DNA from: Myxococcales bacterium
GTDB taxonomy: Bacteria > Myxococcota > UBA796 > SXON01
Direction: 5' to 3'
Assembly: GCA_009692585.1 (NCBI GenBank)
Contig: SHYX01000035.1
Span: 1 to 49,002, forward strand
DNA length: 49,002 nt
Numbering within the stretch: position 1 is the first letter of the stretch; every line of letters starts with the position of its first letter. The notes under the pieces are model-generated. The model searched no databases. It was not told the DNA's origin and saw nothing but the letters and a program-made list of their open reading frames with translations. The translations under genes and the position numbers were made by a program. Below, in pieces: positions 6,450 to 14,346 of this stretch.

Positions 6450-8993
6450 ATGTCCAATCACGCCGACACGCCGATGCTGCGGCAATACCGCGAGCTCCGG
6501 GCGCAGGTCCCCGACGCGCTGCTCTTCTACCGGATGGGCGACTTCTACGAGCTCTTCGGCGAGGACGCCGTCTGGACCGCGGCCGCGTTGGAGCTGACGC
6601 TGACCACCCGGGATCGCGACACGCCCGACCCGCTGCCGATGTGCGGCGTTCCCTGGCACTCAGCCGGCGGCTACGTGCGGCGGCTGCTCGATCTCGGCAA
6701 GAAGGTGGCGATCGCCGAACAGGTGGGGGACCCGAAGCCCGCCAAGGGCATCGTCCACCGCGAGATTGCGCGGGTGCTCACCCCGGGGCTCGCGGCCGAC
6801 GGCATCGATGCCCACGAATCGTCCTTCCTCGTCGCCATCACCGGTGTTCCAGGGGCGTGGGGCCTGGCGTTCTTCGACGCCTCCACCGGCGAGCTGCGCG
6901 CCGCCGATGTCGACGACCTGGCCGCCTTGTCGGGCGAGCTGGCCCGCCACTCCCCCCGCGAGGCCCTGATCGGTCGCGACACCGATTCGCGGGAGCTGCG
7001 GACGCTCCTGGGCGACGTCTGCACCACGGTGATCGAAGACACGCGACCCGACCGGGCCGAGCTGTCGCGACGATTTGGCGTGGGCGCCGACACCCTGGGC
7101 CCCGGCCTCGGCGCTGCATCCACCGCGCTTCGCTACGCCGCCGAGCGCCTCAAAGCCGACCTCCGCAACGTCACCGCGCTGCGCACGTATCGGGTGGCCG
7201 CCAGCCTGGGACTGGACGAGGCGACCATCCGCAACCTGGAGCTGTTTCGCCCGCTACGGGGCACCGGTCGCAAGGGCACGCTGCTCGGGCTGCTCGACCG
7301 CACCAAGACGGCCATGGGCGGGCGGCTTCTTCGCGACTGGATCGGTCGGCCGCTGCTCGAGGTGGACGCCATCGAGGCGCGGTTGGACGCGGTGGAGGCC
7401 GCGACGCCAGGACTGCGCGACCAGGTGGTTCCCCTGCTGGGTCAGGTCGCGGACCTCGAACGCATCGCCGGCAAGCTCGCGCAGGGGCTCGGCGGGCCAC
7501 GCGACCTCGTCGCCCTCGGCCTCAGCCTGCAACGGGTCGCGACGGTGGCGACGCTGTTGGACGACCCACGGCTGGCGGGGCGGCTGGCCGATGACCTTGC
7601 CGGCGACGTGGCCACCGACATCCTCACCTGGTTGGTGGACGACCCCCCGGTGGGCCTGGACGAGGGTGGATTCATCGTGGCCGGTGTCGACCCCGCGCTG
7701 GACAAGCTCCGTCGCCTCGGCACCGACGCCAAAGGCGCCATCGCCGAGATGGAAGAGCGGCTCCGTCGCCAGACCGAGATCGGTTCGCTGAAGATCCGGC
7801 ACAACGCCGTGTTCGGCTACTACATCGAGATCACCAAGGCCCACCTCCATCGGGTGCCGCCGGCGTGGCACCGCAAGCAGACCATCGCCAACGGCGAACG
7901 GTTCATCACCCCGGAACTCAAGGAGTACGAGGAGGCGGTGTCGGGTGCCGACGAAAAGCGCATCCGGCTGGAGGGGGAGCACTTTCGTGCGCTACGCGCC
8001 CGGGTCGCGGAGCAGGTGCCGCGCGTGCAGACCCTTGCCCGCGGGGTGGCCGAGCTCGACGTGCTGACGACGTTCGCCGAGCTGGCCGCGCAGCACCGGT
8101 GGACACGACCGACGCTCGAAGCGGGGGTGGAGATCGAGCTGGTGGGCAGCCGGCATCCGGTGGTCGAGGCGGCCCGTCGGGACGAACGGTTCGTGCCCAA
8201 CGACCTCAAGCTGGGCGAGGCCTCGCGGCTCAGCCTGCTCTTCGGGCCGAACATGGCGGGCAAGAGCACGCTGATGCGTCAGGTGGCCCTGACGGTGGTG
8301 ATGGCGCAGGTGGGCTGCCCGGTCGCGGCGCGCTCGGCAAGGCTCGGTGTCGTCGACCGGCTTTTCGTCCGCGTCGGCGCCAGCGACGACCTGGCCCGGG
8401 GCCAGAGCACCTTCATGGTGGAGATGGGTGAGACGGCCAACATCCTTGCCGGCGCCACCTCCCGAAGCCTCGTGCTGCTCGATGAGATCGGCCGCGGCAC
8501 GAGCACCTACGACGGGCTGGCCATCGCCTGGGCGGTCGCGGAGGACCTGCACGATCGCATCCGGGCGCGCACCATCTTCGCGACGCACTACCACGAGCTG
8601 GCCGCCCTGACCGAAAGCAACGCCCATGCTCGCGCGATGCACGTGGCGGTGGCCGAGAGCAGCGAGAAGATCACCTTCTTGCGCGTGGTTCGGGACGGTC
8701 CGGCGCCGGGAAGCTTCGGCATCCAGTGTGCCCGGCTGGCGGGGCTGCCGGCGCCGGTGGTGGCGCGCGCGTCGCGACTCCTGCTTCAACTGGAAAAAAA
8801 GCGGCCGCGTCCGGAATCGACCCAGCTCTCGCTCTTTGGCGGCGCCCCGGTGCCCGAACCGATCCCGACGCCCCCTTCGGCACCCCTGGCCGATCCCGTT
8901 CGCCTGGCGCTATTGGCCCTCGACCCCGACGCGCTCACCCCGCGGGGCGCGCTCGAGGAGCTGTATCGCCTGAGGCGGCTGGCGGAGGAGTAG
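6450..8993 (+). CDS. mutS: DNA mismatch repair protein MutS, 847 aa
   Basis: MutS recognises mismatches and small loops and recruits MutL. The N-terminal mismatch-reading motif GDFYELF (Phe and Glu) is intact near residue 32. Connector, lever and clamp regions follow. The ATPase domain has Walker A GPNMAGKSTLMRQ (near 600), the SxxxE block STFMVEMGET and Walker B LLDEIGRGTSTYDG, then FATHYHELAAL. The C-terminus includes the QLSLFG segment and a short helix-rich dimerisation region. It appears fully functional and is the last gene of the operon; the next gene is on the opposite strand. Confidence 0.97.
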   Translation: MSNHADTPMLRQYRELRAQVPDALLFYRMGDFYELFGEDAVWTAAALELTLTTRDRDTPDPLPMCGVPWHSAGGYVRRLLDLGKKVAIAEQVGDPKPAKGIVHREIARVLTPGLAADGIDAHESSFLVAITGVPGAWGLAFFDASTGELRAADVDDLAALSGELARHSPREALIGRDTDSRELRTLLGDVCTTVIEDTRPDRAELSRRFGVGADTLGPGLGAASTALRYAAERLKADLRNVTALRTYRVAASLGLDEATIRNLELFRPLRGTGRKGTLLGLLDRTKTAMGGRLLRDWIGRPLLEVDAIEARLDAVEAATPGLRDQVVPLLGQVADLERIAGKLAQGLGGPRDLVALGLSLQRVATVATLLDDPRLAGRLADDLAGDVATDILTWLVDDPPVGLDEGGFIVAGVDPALDKLRRLGTDAKGAIAEMEERLRRQTEIGSLKIRHNAVFGYYIEITKAHLHRVPPAWHRKQTIANGERFITPELKEYEEAVSGADEKRIRLEGEHFRALRARVAEQVPRVQTLARGVAELDVLTTFAELAAQHRWTRPTLEAGVEIELVGSRHPVVEAARRDERFVPNDLKLGEASRLSLLFGPNMAGKSTLMRQVALTVVMAQVGCPVAARSARLGVVDRLFVRVGASDDLARGQSTFMVEMGETANILAGATSRSLVLLDEIGRGTSTYDGLAIAWAVAEDLHDRIRARTIFATHYHELAALTESNAHARAMHVAVAESSEKITFLRVVRDGPAPGSFGIQCARLAGLPAPVVARASRLLLQLEKKRPRPESTQLSLFGGAPVPEPIPTPPSAPLADPVRLALLALDPDALTPRGALEELYRLRRLAEE

Positions 8994-9009
8994 CGCGGTT
9001 CCCACGCTC

Positions 9010-9774
9010 TCACTCCCGCAGATTCTCCACCTCGTCGGCCACCGCCTGCGTCAGCCGCTCGATCAGCTCGTCGTCGTCGGCACAGCCGCGCGTCAGGGCG
9101 CGGGTGTAGAGCTCGCACGAAACACCGTCGTCCTCGGGGAGGGCGAGGGCGTGGACCGAGGGCGGAACGGGCGGGTCGCTGATCCGGAGGCGCTCCGCGG
9201 TCGGGGCGGGGACGAAGGCAAAGGTCCAGGTGCGTGTCTCCGTCCGCGCCTCGTCCTCCATCCGCGAGAGTGCGAGGATGAGGAGGCCGTCCCAGTCGCT
9301 GTCGTCGACGGCGAGCGGGCGCGGGTAGGCCGAGGGGCGCAGTGCGTGTGCGCGCGCCAAGGCCTCGTCGGCTTCGGGCAGGCGACCGAGGATCTCGAGC
9401 GCCTGGCCGCGAATCGCGTGGGCGCGGGCGTCGTCCGGCGTCGACACCAGATGGCTCTCCGCAGCCGCCAGCGCCGCCTCGGGCTGGCAGGACGCCAGGA
9501 GCGCCGCGGCCTCCAGCACGTCGGCGCGCGCGCCGAGCGCTCGCGCCTGGCGCACCGCGAGCAGGGCCACCTCGCCGTGGCCGTAGCGCGCCGCCGCGTC
9601 GGCCACGATCAGGAGCGCGTCGGTGTCCGTCGGGTCGACGTCGAGAAGCTCCTCGGCCAGCCCGACCGCGGAGTCGTAGGCGCCCTCGAGCATCAGCCGC
9701 CTCGCCGCGTCGAGCAGCACGGCGCCCTGCGCCTCGTCGGGGATGCCCCACACCGGAGGGAGCGCGTCGTCCAT
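9010..9774 (-). CDS. TPR protein with degenerate zincin-like (metallopeptidase) C-terminal domain, 254 aa
   Basis: Residues about 18-150 form tetratricopeptide-like helical repeats (YDSAVGLAEELLDVDP, ARAHAIRGQALEILGRLPEA). Residues about 160-254 resemble the zincin-like domain of small bacterial metallopeptidases (PF06262 type), seen in the segments SDPPVPPSVHALALP, ELYTRALTRGCADDDELIE and RLTQAVADEVENLRE. In active members the last block reads like VLHEVGHHFG; here HEVGH is replaced by DEVEN (residues 247-251) and the protein stops three residues later, so neither zinc-binding His is present. Proteolytic activity is therefore unlikely and a binding role is inferred. The start overlaps the stop of the upstream tail-anchored protein as ATGA. 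Confidence 0.75.
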   Translation of the reverse strand: MDDALPPVWGIPDEAQGAVLLDAARRLMLEGAYDSAVGLAEELLDVDPTDTDALLIVADAAARYGHGEVALLAVRQARALGARADVLEAAALLASCQPEAALAAAESHLVSTPDDARAHAIRGQALEILGRLPEADEALARAHALRPSAYPRPLAVDDSDWDGLLILALSRMEDEARTETRTWTFAFVPAPTAERLRISDPPVPPSVHALALPEDDGVSCELYTRALTRGCADDDELIERLTQAVADEVENLRE

Positions 9775-10670
9775 CAGAAGAACAGGACCCACGCCGTGAA
9801 GGCCCCGAGCAGCGTGAGCCCGACCGCACTGAGTCCGATGAAGATCGCCAGGGCGATGGCGGCCTTGCCGACCACGGACGTCTCCTCGTCGTCCCACACC
9901 GCCCCCGTCGCGGCCCCGTGGGCCACGGGCTTCGCGCTGGGCCTGGACTTCGGGGGCGTCACGCCGGCTCCGCGCAGCGCGCCAGCACGGATGGCCTGCG
10001 CGAACACGCCGAACTCGGCGATGTCCTTGCACAGCCGCATGTCGGTGAGGAGCCACTTCTCGAAGCCGGCCTCGTCGGCCTCGCGGCTCATCCGCCCGGC
10101 CTCGTAGAGCGGCATCGGGGCGAGGTCGAGGTTGGGGGAGTCGGGGACCTCCGAAAGCCCGATGCCAGCGCCGTCGCGGAGGGCCCGTTTGAGCGCGAGC
10201 CGAGCCTTGAGCACCGCCACCGGGTAGCCGCCCATCGGCTCGGCGCGGGCGGTCACGGTCTCCATGGCCGTGGCGCTGTCGTACGCCAGGGCCAGGAGTT
10301 CCACATCCTCGGGGCGCAGCTGGCCGGCGACCGAGCGCAACAGTTCGGTCGGGCTGCGTCCCCCCGTGAGCTGGTTCGGGAAGTCGCCGCCGGCGATTCG
10401 CCCACCGGCCATCCGCACTTCTTCCATCAGCAGGCCATGACTCCACTCGGTGAGCTCGGCTGGGGTGGTGACCGTGAGAATTCCCTGTTGAAAACGCACA
10501 CAAGCGCGCTGTAGTGGGCCGCGGCCGTGGGCATCGCCCAGGCGGCAGGTGGTGATCGCGTAGTACCAATCGGAAAAGCGCTGCGCCATCGCCTGACCGG
10601 CGACGGCATCGCCCTGGCTGCGCCATTGCTTGAAGAGGGTGGCGGTCGGTGTGGCGGCGTGGTCGCTCAT
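9774..10670 (-). CDS. Hypothetical tail-anchored membrane protein, 298 aa
   Basis: The start is ATG at 10670 (MSDHAATPTATLFKQW); longer in-frame extensions run into the intergenic repeat element. The first ~230 residues are soluble and mostly helical (DWYYAITTCRLGDAHGRGP, EEVRMAGGRIAGGDFPNQL, VELLALAYDSATAMET). A Pro/Ala/Lys linker near 235-260 precedes one C-terminal membrane segment (about residues 266-297, AIALAIFIGLSAVGLTLLGA). With no signal peptide this fits a tail-anchored protein facing the cytoplasm. I recognise no domain. It is coupled to the TPR/zincin-like gene, so the two may act together at the membrane. A conserved hairpin-GTTACATG element lies 15-52 nt upstream of its start. 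Confidence 0.65.
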   Translation of the reverse strand: MSDHAATPTATLFKQWRSQGDAVAGQAMAQRFSDWYYAITTCRLGDAHGRGPLQRACVRFQQGILTVTTPAELTEWSHGLLMEEVRMAGGRIAGGDFPNQLTGGRSPTELLRSVAGQLRPEDVELLALAYDSATAMETVTARAEPMGGYPVAVLKARLALKRALRDGAGIGLSEVPDSPNLDLAPMPLYEAGRMSREADEAGFEKWLLTDMRLCKDIAEFGVFAQAIRAGALRGAGVTPPKSRPSAKPVAHGAATGAVWDDEETSVVGKAAIALAIFIGLSAVGLTLLGAFTAWVLFF

Positions 10671-10684
10671 GGCCGGCGTTCTAA

Positions 10685-10760
10685 CATGTAACGGGGGGGG
10701 AAGGGCTCGCCGCCCCTTCCCTCCGCAGTCCCCCATGCCGCTTGGGCGCTTCGGGCGTTT
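10685..10760 (-). repeat. Dispersed intergenic hairpin element, copy A
   Basis: Read on the minus strand (towards the gene starting at 10670) the element has GGGAAGGG (10721-10714), loop GCGGCGAG, CCCTTCCC (10705-10698), a run of C, then GTTACATG (10692-10685). The 12-mer GGGCGGCGAGCC is identical to copy C at 43412-43423. The distal part (about 10719-10755 on the plus strand, TCCGCAGTCCCCCATGCCGC) also matches the distal part of copy C in the same order, as if copy A had lost an internal segment. Confidence 0.6.
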
Positions 10761-10787
10761 GGGAGCCGTCTCGGGCGGCACGGGGAG

Positions 10788-10928
10788 CTACCACGAGCGG
10801 CATTGCCACCGGCCGGCGCCGACCACCGGGTAGAACCGGCTTGCGCCGGCGTCGGCCGCCGCCGTCCCGGATGGCGCGCCGGTCGGGATTCGGGTGTGGA
10901 AGGCGATGGCGAGGCGGAACTCGTTCAT
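10788..10928 (-). pseudogene. Truncated N-terminal remnant of cobS (adenosylcobinamide-GDP ribazoletransferase)
   Basis: A 46-codon frame begins with ATG at 10928, overlapping the stop of the phosphopantetheinyl transferase gene as ATGA, and ends at TAG 10788. It starts MNEFRLAIAFHTRIPTG and continues to ASRFYPVVGAG, which matches the N-terminal signature of CobS (AxxFxTRxPxx ... RFxPLVG). The frame then reads RWQCRSW and stops. CobS is normally about 250 residues with several membrane segments; only about 120 nt remain before the next gene, and these hold a dispersed repeat element. The gene is therefore truncated, probably by a deletion or rearrangement ending at the repeat. The identification rests on a short stretch. 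Confidence 0.6.
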
Positions 10929-11632
10929 CGAGCGGCCCCCCCCCCGATGGCGTGCGCCCGCACCGTCGAGAGCAGGCGACACCCGATCCACTCGTGCCGA
11001 GCCTCGAACTCGAATCCACGCAGATCCGCGGACACCGGATCCACCCGATCGGTGCCGTCGGTGCCGGGCCACACCTCCACCTCACCGAAGCCCACGTAGC
11101 GACGCAACGCGGGGTGCACCGCCTTGTAGACCGACTCCTTCACGGAGAAGCGCACGACGGTGTCGACCCACTGCCGGCTCTCTGGCAGCGCCTGGACCGC
11201 GGTGAGCTCGGGGGCGGTGAGGACCCTCGCCGCGACGCCCCGGCGGGGCCGGTCGGTGTCTTCGAGGTCGACGCCGACTCCGGTGCGGCCCCGCGCGACG
11301 AGCACCACGGCCAGGTCCTGCTTGTGGGAGATCGAGCCGACCCAGCCCTCAGGAAACGAAGGCGCGCCGTGTTCGTCGCTCAGGACGGGCGCGCGCCGCG
11401 TTCCCAGCTCGGCGAACGCGGCGGCGGCGGCGAGCCGGCCCCCGACGAACTGCACCTGTCGGTACCCACGCAGTCCAGCCGCGAGCGTCCGCTCCGGCGT
11501 CAAGAGGCGTGAGAGGGTGTCTTCGTCGACCGGGTCCGGCCCGCCGGGAAGGTGCACGCCCACCACCACGCCGTGCGGGAGCGCATAAACGAAGGCGACG
11601 TCCCAGGGCGAGGCGGGGGAGGGGTGGATCAT
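10925..11632 (-). CDS. 4'-phosphopantetheinyl transferase, EntD/Sfp type, 235 aa
   Basis: The enzyme transfers phosphopantetheine from CoA to a serine on acyl- or peptidyl-carrier proteins. Visible motifs are GSISHK (99-104, P1a-like), GVGVDLED (118-125, with the Mg-binding Asp and Glu) and RFSVKESVYKA (161-171, the WxxKEAxxK equivalent). These place it in the EntD/PptT branch. ATG 11632 (MIHPSPASPW) is preferred; a GTG at 11650 would add six residues. It overlaps the cobS remnant by ATGA, indicating a former operon. No AcpS gene is seen near pdxJ in this window, so this protein could also serve fatty-acid ACP, but that is inference. Confidence 0.88.
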   Translation of the reverse strand: MIHPSPASPWDVAFVYALPHGVVVGVHLPGGPDPVDEDTLSRLLTPERTLAAGLRGYRQVQFVGGRLAAAAAFAELGTRRAPVLSDEHGAPSFPEGWVGSISHKQDLAVVLVARGRTGVGVDLEDTDRPRRGVAARVLTAPELTAVQALPESRQWVDTVVRFSVKESVYKAVHPALRRYVGFGEVEVWPGTDGTDRVDPVSADLRGFEFEARHEWIGCRLLSTVRAHAIGGGAAR

Positions 11633-11740
11633 CCGCAGCCCTGCTATCACCCTCGGGTTGGATGAACTCGAAGGGGGTGTGGGTCTGGGCTACCGGCAAC
11701 GGGCCGCGCGCATTAGGCACACGGCGCCCCGAGAGGCTCG

Positions 11741-12373
11741 ATGGTTCTCGCACTCCTCTTCGCCCTGACCAGCAGCCCGGTCGCACGTGCGGACGACCGG
11801 GCGGAGGCGGAGCATCTGCGCCTCAGCGGCGAGTTGGACCAGCTCGCGCTGCGGCAGCTCTGGGCAGGGGTGGATCGTAAGTTCCTCGACCTTCAGAAGC
11901 TCGGCGTCACGATGACCTACCACGACCTGCTCCATGGCGCCCACGCGTCCCGGGCGCTGGGAAATATGGCCGATGCCTACGCCCGGCTGAAACAGGCGGC
12001 GAAGCTCGATGCCACCAAGGAGGTCATCGACTGGATGTACGCCATCGACATGAACTACGGCCAGGTCGAACTCCTCCGCACTCCGAGGAAGGGCGATGTG
12101 CTCGCCATCGAGGCGCCGCCCTTCGACCCGGATCAACGGGCCGCGGTGGAGCGGGCTGCGGCGTCGGTCAAGGACAACGGCACGTTTTCCGGGCTCTTGC
12201 CGGCGGGAAACTACAACTTCTGTGCGCAGGCCTTCACCGTCCAGCCGGGGATCGCCGTCCGCATCGAAGTCAGCCCCAAGATGAAAAAGACCCAGGGCGT
12301 CATCGTCAACGTGCAGAGCACCCCGACGTGGGGTGCACCGGATCCCACTCCGGACGTGGCGCCGAAGCCGTGA
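11741..12373 (+). CDS. Exported hypothetical protein, 210 aa
   Basis: A short signal peptide (MVLALLFALTSSPVARA, cleavage after ARA) is followed by a helical region (about residues 18-115, EAEHLRLSGELDQLALRQLW and ASRALGNMADAYARLKQA) that looks TPR-like. A beta-rich C-terminal segment (about 116-195) includes TFSGLLPAGNYNFCAQAFTV, a short PEGA-like strand pattern. It ends in a Pro-rich tail. Its location is probably the periplasm. The stop overlaps the GTG start of the ferredoxin gene, so expression is coupled. The specific role is unknown. Confidence 0.72.
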   Translation: MVLALLFALTSSPVARADDRAEAEHLRLSGELDQLALRQLWAGVDRKFLDLQKLGVTMTYHDLLHGAHASRALGNMADAYARLKQAAKLDATKEVIDWMYAIDMNYGQVELLRTPRKGDVLAIEAPPFDPDQRAAVERAAASVKDNGTFSGLLPAGNYNFCAQAFTVQPGIAVRIEVSPKMKKTQGVIVNVQSTPTWGAPDPTPDVAPKP

Positions 12374-12588
12374 ATCCCAGCCTCCACGCGCGCGTCGACA
12401 AGCGGGTCTGTGTCGGGACCACCAACTGTGTCGAAGCGGCTCCAGAAGGCTACGACAACGGTGGCGGCGGGTTTCCGGAGCCACGCGTAGGCGCGTCGGA
12501 AGCGGCCCTTCGCGCCGGGGCTCGCGCGTGCCCGGTCGGTGCCATCACCCTCCACGACCTGGTCACGGGTCAACTGGTGACGCCATGA
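12370..12588 (+). CDS. Small 3-Cys ferredoxin, 72 aa
   Basis: The cysteines are arranged as C14-x5-C20 ... C54-P (VCVGTTNC and ACPVGAI). This is the pattern of single-cluster ferredoxins that usually hold [3Fe-4S] (or [4Fe-4S] with a non-Cys ligand) and often serve cytochromes P450. The GTG start at 12370 overlaps the previous stop, and the stop overlaps the ATG of the next gene. Both neighbours appear to be exported, but this protein has no signal peptide, so it should stay in the cytoplasm. No obvious oxidoreductase partner lies in the window. Confidence 0.85.
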   Translation: MNPSLHARVDKRVCVGTTNCVEAAPEGYDNGGGGFPEPRVGASEAALRAGARACPVGAITLHDLVTGQLVTP

Positions 12589-13283
12589 TCTCCCTGCTCG
12601 TTTGTCTCGCCACCGCCCAAGCCGGCCACCAAGGGGGCATCGGCCCCACGATCGGCACCACCGGGTTTCCGGTGGAATACCCAATCTTCTTCCCGGAGCT
12701 CGCGCTTGGCGCCGCCGGAAGTCCGCTGGTCGAGCCCGTCACCTTCGACCTGGATGTCGGAATCCACGCCGTCTACTACCTGGGCCAGGGCGGTCGGGTG
12801 GGCGCACGTTTCACGATCGGAGGCAACTTCGCGACCTTCGGGGAGCAAGAATTCACCGTCGAGTACGATTGGATCCTGACCCGGATCGAGCGGTCCCAGC
12901 TCTTTGCGGGGGGCGGCCTCGGCTTCGGCCACGACCGCTTCGGTGCCGACGCCGATGCGACCAATCCCGACGCCTACCTGGACGTTGCCTACTTCCCCCT
13001 CCGCGCCCAGGTCGGCGTGCTGGTCCGGGATCGCTCGCGGGCCTACGAGGCGAACCTTTTCGGAACCTGGCATATCGCCGGCGAGCAGGTGTTCAGTCTG
13101 TCCGGGAAGACCGAGGACGAGACGACCGGGACGGCGGTGGCCGATCCGTTCGGCACGGACAGCACCAAGAGCGATGCGGCATTGTATGTGGCGATCGGCG
13201 GCGAGCTGACCCTCTACTTCGGCGACTTCCGGAACCAGGGCGGTGACAACGGCGACAAACCGGGCGGGAAGCGCCGCAAATAG
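12585..13283 (+). CDS. Outer-membrane beta-barrel-like protein, 232 aa
   Basis: The start is ATG 12585 with a very short signal peptide (MISLLVCLATAQA). The mature part shows alternating amphipathic strands rich in Gly and aromatic residues, for example VTFDLDVGIHAVYYLGQGGR, VGARFTIGGNFATFG and SQLFAGGGLGFGHDRFG, ending in a strand (AALYVAIGGELTLYFGDF) and a charged tail. This suggests an 8-12 stranded barrel of the OmpA/OmpW size class. It is coupled to the ferredoxin gene by ATGA. Convergent with mutM, seven nt away; no clear terminator is visible. Confidence 0.68.
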   Translation: MISLLVCLATAQAGHQGGIGPTIGTTGFPVEYPIFFPELALGAAGSPLVEPVTFDLDVGIHAVYYLGQGGRVGARFTIGGNFATFGEQEFTVEYDWILTRIERSQLFAGGGLGFGHDRFGADADATNPDAYLDVAYFPLRAQVGVLVRDRSRAYEANLFGTWHIAGEQVFSLSGKTEDETTGTAVADPFGTDSTKSDAALYVAIGGELTLYFGDFRNQGGDNGDKPGGKRRK

Positions 13284-13290
13284 CCGCAGG

Positions 13291-14097
13291 TCAGCGCTGA
13301 CATCCCGGACACCACCACGTCGAACGTCCCGCCTGGGTCATCTTCGCGATGGGGGTGCCGCACCGCGGACAGGCCGAGCCGGCCCGTTGGTAGAGGGGAA
13401 ACGGGTTCGTCGCCCCGGCGTCCTCGACGTACTCGATTTCGTCATGCTGCGCGAGCATCCGCAGCGCGTCCCCCAACTGCTCGGCCACCCCTCGCTGGAG
13501 CGCCGCGTGACGGTCCCCGGTGATGTCCGCGGCAGGGGTTCGCGGGTCGATGCCCGCGCGCCACAGGGCCTCGGCCGCGTGGAGGTTTCCCAGGCCGGCG
13601 ACGACCGCCTGGTCCATGAGCGCCACCTTGATGGGGCGTCGACCACCAAACGAGGGCAGGGGACCCTCCAGCGCATCGGGCCCCAGCCCTTCGTGCAGGA
13701 GCGTTCGCCCTCGTTCGGGCTCCGTCGGCACGATACCACCCAGCAGACGGGGGTCGGCAAACACCAGTACGGTGCCGTCGTCAAGCTCCAGTCGCACCTT
13801 GGCGTGAGGGGGTGCCGCCCGGCTCCAACGGCCCGTCATGCCGAGGTGGAGGAGCAGCGCGCCATCTCCGAACAACCACAGGAGGCGCTTGCCGTGGCGG
13901 GCGATCTCCCCGGGCGCCGCGTCCAGCACCACGGCGTCGAGGGCGCGGCGGCCCTCCGGGTGGGCGGCGGTGGGGCGATCCGAGCGACCCAGCCGCACCG
14001 ACCGCGGATCGCACAACTCCACGGCGACGACGCGCCGCCCCTGGGTCCATCGCCGCAGCGAGCGCCGACACGTTTCCACCTCCGGGAGCTCCGGCAT
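13291..14097 (-). CDS. mutM: Formamidopyrimidine-DNA glycosylase (Fpg/Nei family), 268 aa
   Basis: This base-excision repair enzyme removes oxidised purines and cleaves the abasic site. The mature N-terminus PELPEVET supplies the catalytic Pro and Glu. HGKRLL near residue 70 carries the conserved Lys. The helix-two-turn-helix region has VVAGLGNLHAAEALWRAGI with the DNA-binding Asn. The C-terminal zinc finger is complete (C243, C246, C263, C266) with the conserved Arg258. ATG 14097 gives the exact family N-terminus; a longer upstream extension is not homologous. The gene is divergent from the small membrane protein at 14149. Confidence 0.95.
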   Translation of the reverse strand: MPELPEVETCRRSLRRWTQGRRVVAVELCDPRSVRLGRSDRPTAAHPEGRRALDAVVLDAAPGEIARHGKRLLWLFGDGALLLHLGMTGRWSRAAPPHAKVRLELDDGTVLVFADPRLLGGIVPTEPERGRTLLHEGLGPDALEGPLPSFGGRRPIKVALMDQAVVAGLGNLHAAEALWRAGIDPRTPAADITGDRHAALQRGVAEQLGDALRMLAQHDEIEYVEDAGATNPFPLYQRAGSACPRCGTPIAKMTQAGRSTWWCPGCQR

Positions 14098-14148
14098 GCG
14101 CGTCCTCGGGCCGCGAGATAGCATGAGCACGCGCAGAAGGTCACCCAG

Positions 14149-14343
14149 ATGCACTCCGGTTCGCCGCTCTACCAGTTCATGCTGCTGTTCGTGTTGTTCG
14201 GTGGCGGCAGCGTCATGCTGGCCTTCGTGCTCTTGCTGCCGGGGGTCGGAAACTGGCTGGTGGCGTGCTTCGCCCATACCCAGGCCGACAAGATGATGCT
14301 CCGCCGCAAGGGTGAAAGCGTCTGGATCGACGACCCGGGCTAG
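14149..14343 (+). CDS. Small membrane protein, 64 aa
   Basis: AGAAGG lies about eight nt before the ATG. One long hydrophobic region (about residues 8-42, FMLLFVLFGGGSVMLAFVLL then VGNWLVACF) could form two membrane-spanning helices, followed by a short charged cytoplasmic tail (KMMLRRKGESVWIDDPG). I recognise no family. Its stop codon is directly followed by the left end of a truncated insertion sequence, so the natural C-terminus may have been altered by the insertion. Confidence 0.6.
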   Translation: MHSGSPLYQFMLLFVLFGGGSVMLAFVLLLPGVGNWLVACFAHTQADKMMLRRKGESVWIDDPG

Positions 14344-14346
14344 GGC

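Noticed and set aside
9010..10626. A 538-codon minus-strand frame joining two genes
   Set aside because: Its first half is out of frame with the tail-anchored protein, whose own frame has a better start and a C-terminal membrane helix. The TPR gene start at 9774 overlaps that gene's stop as ATGA.
13290..13301. Perfect palindrome GTCAGCGCTGAC between convergent genes as a terminator
   Set aside because: It is only 12 bp with no loop or T-run and overlaps the mutM stop codon; too weak to call.
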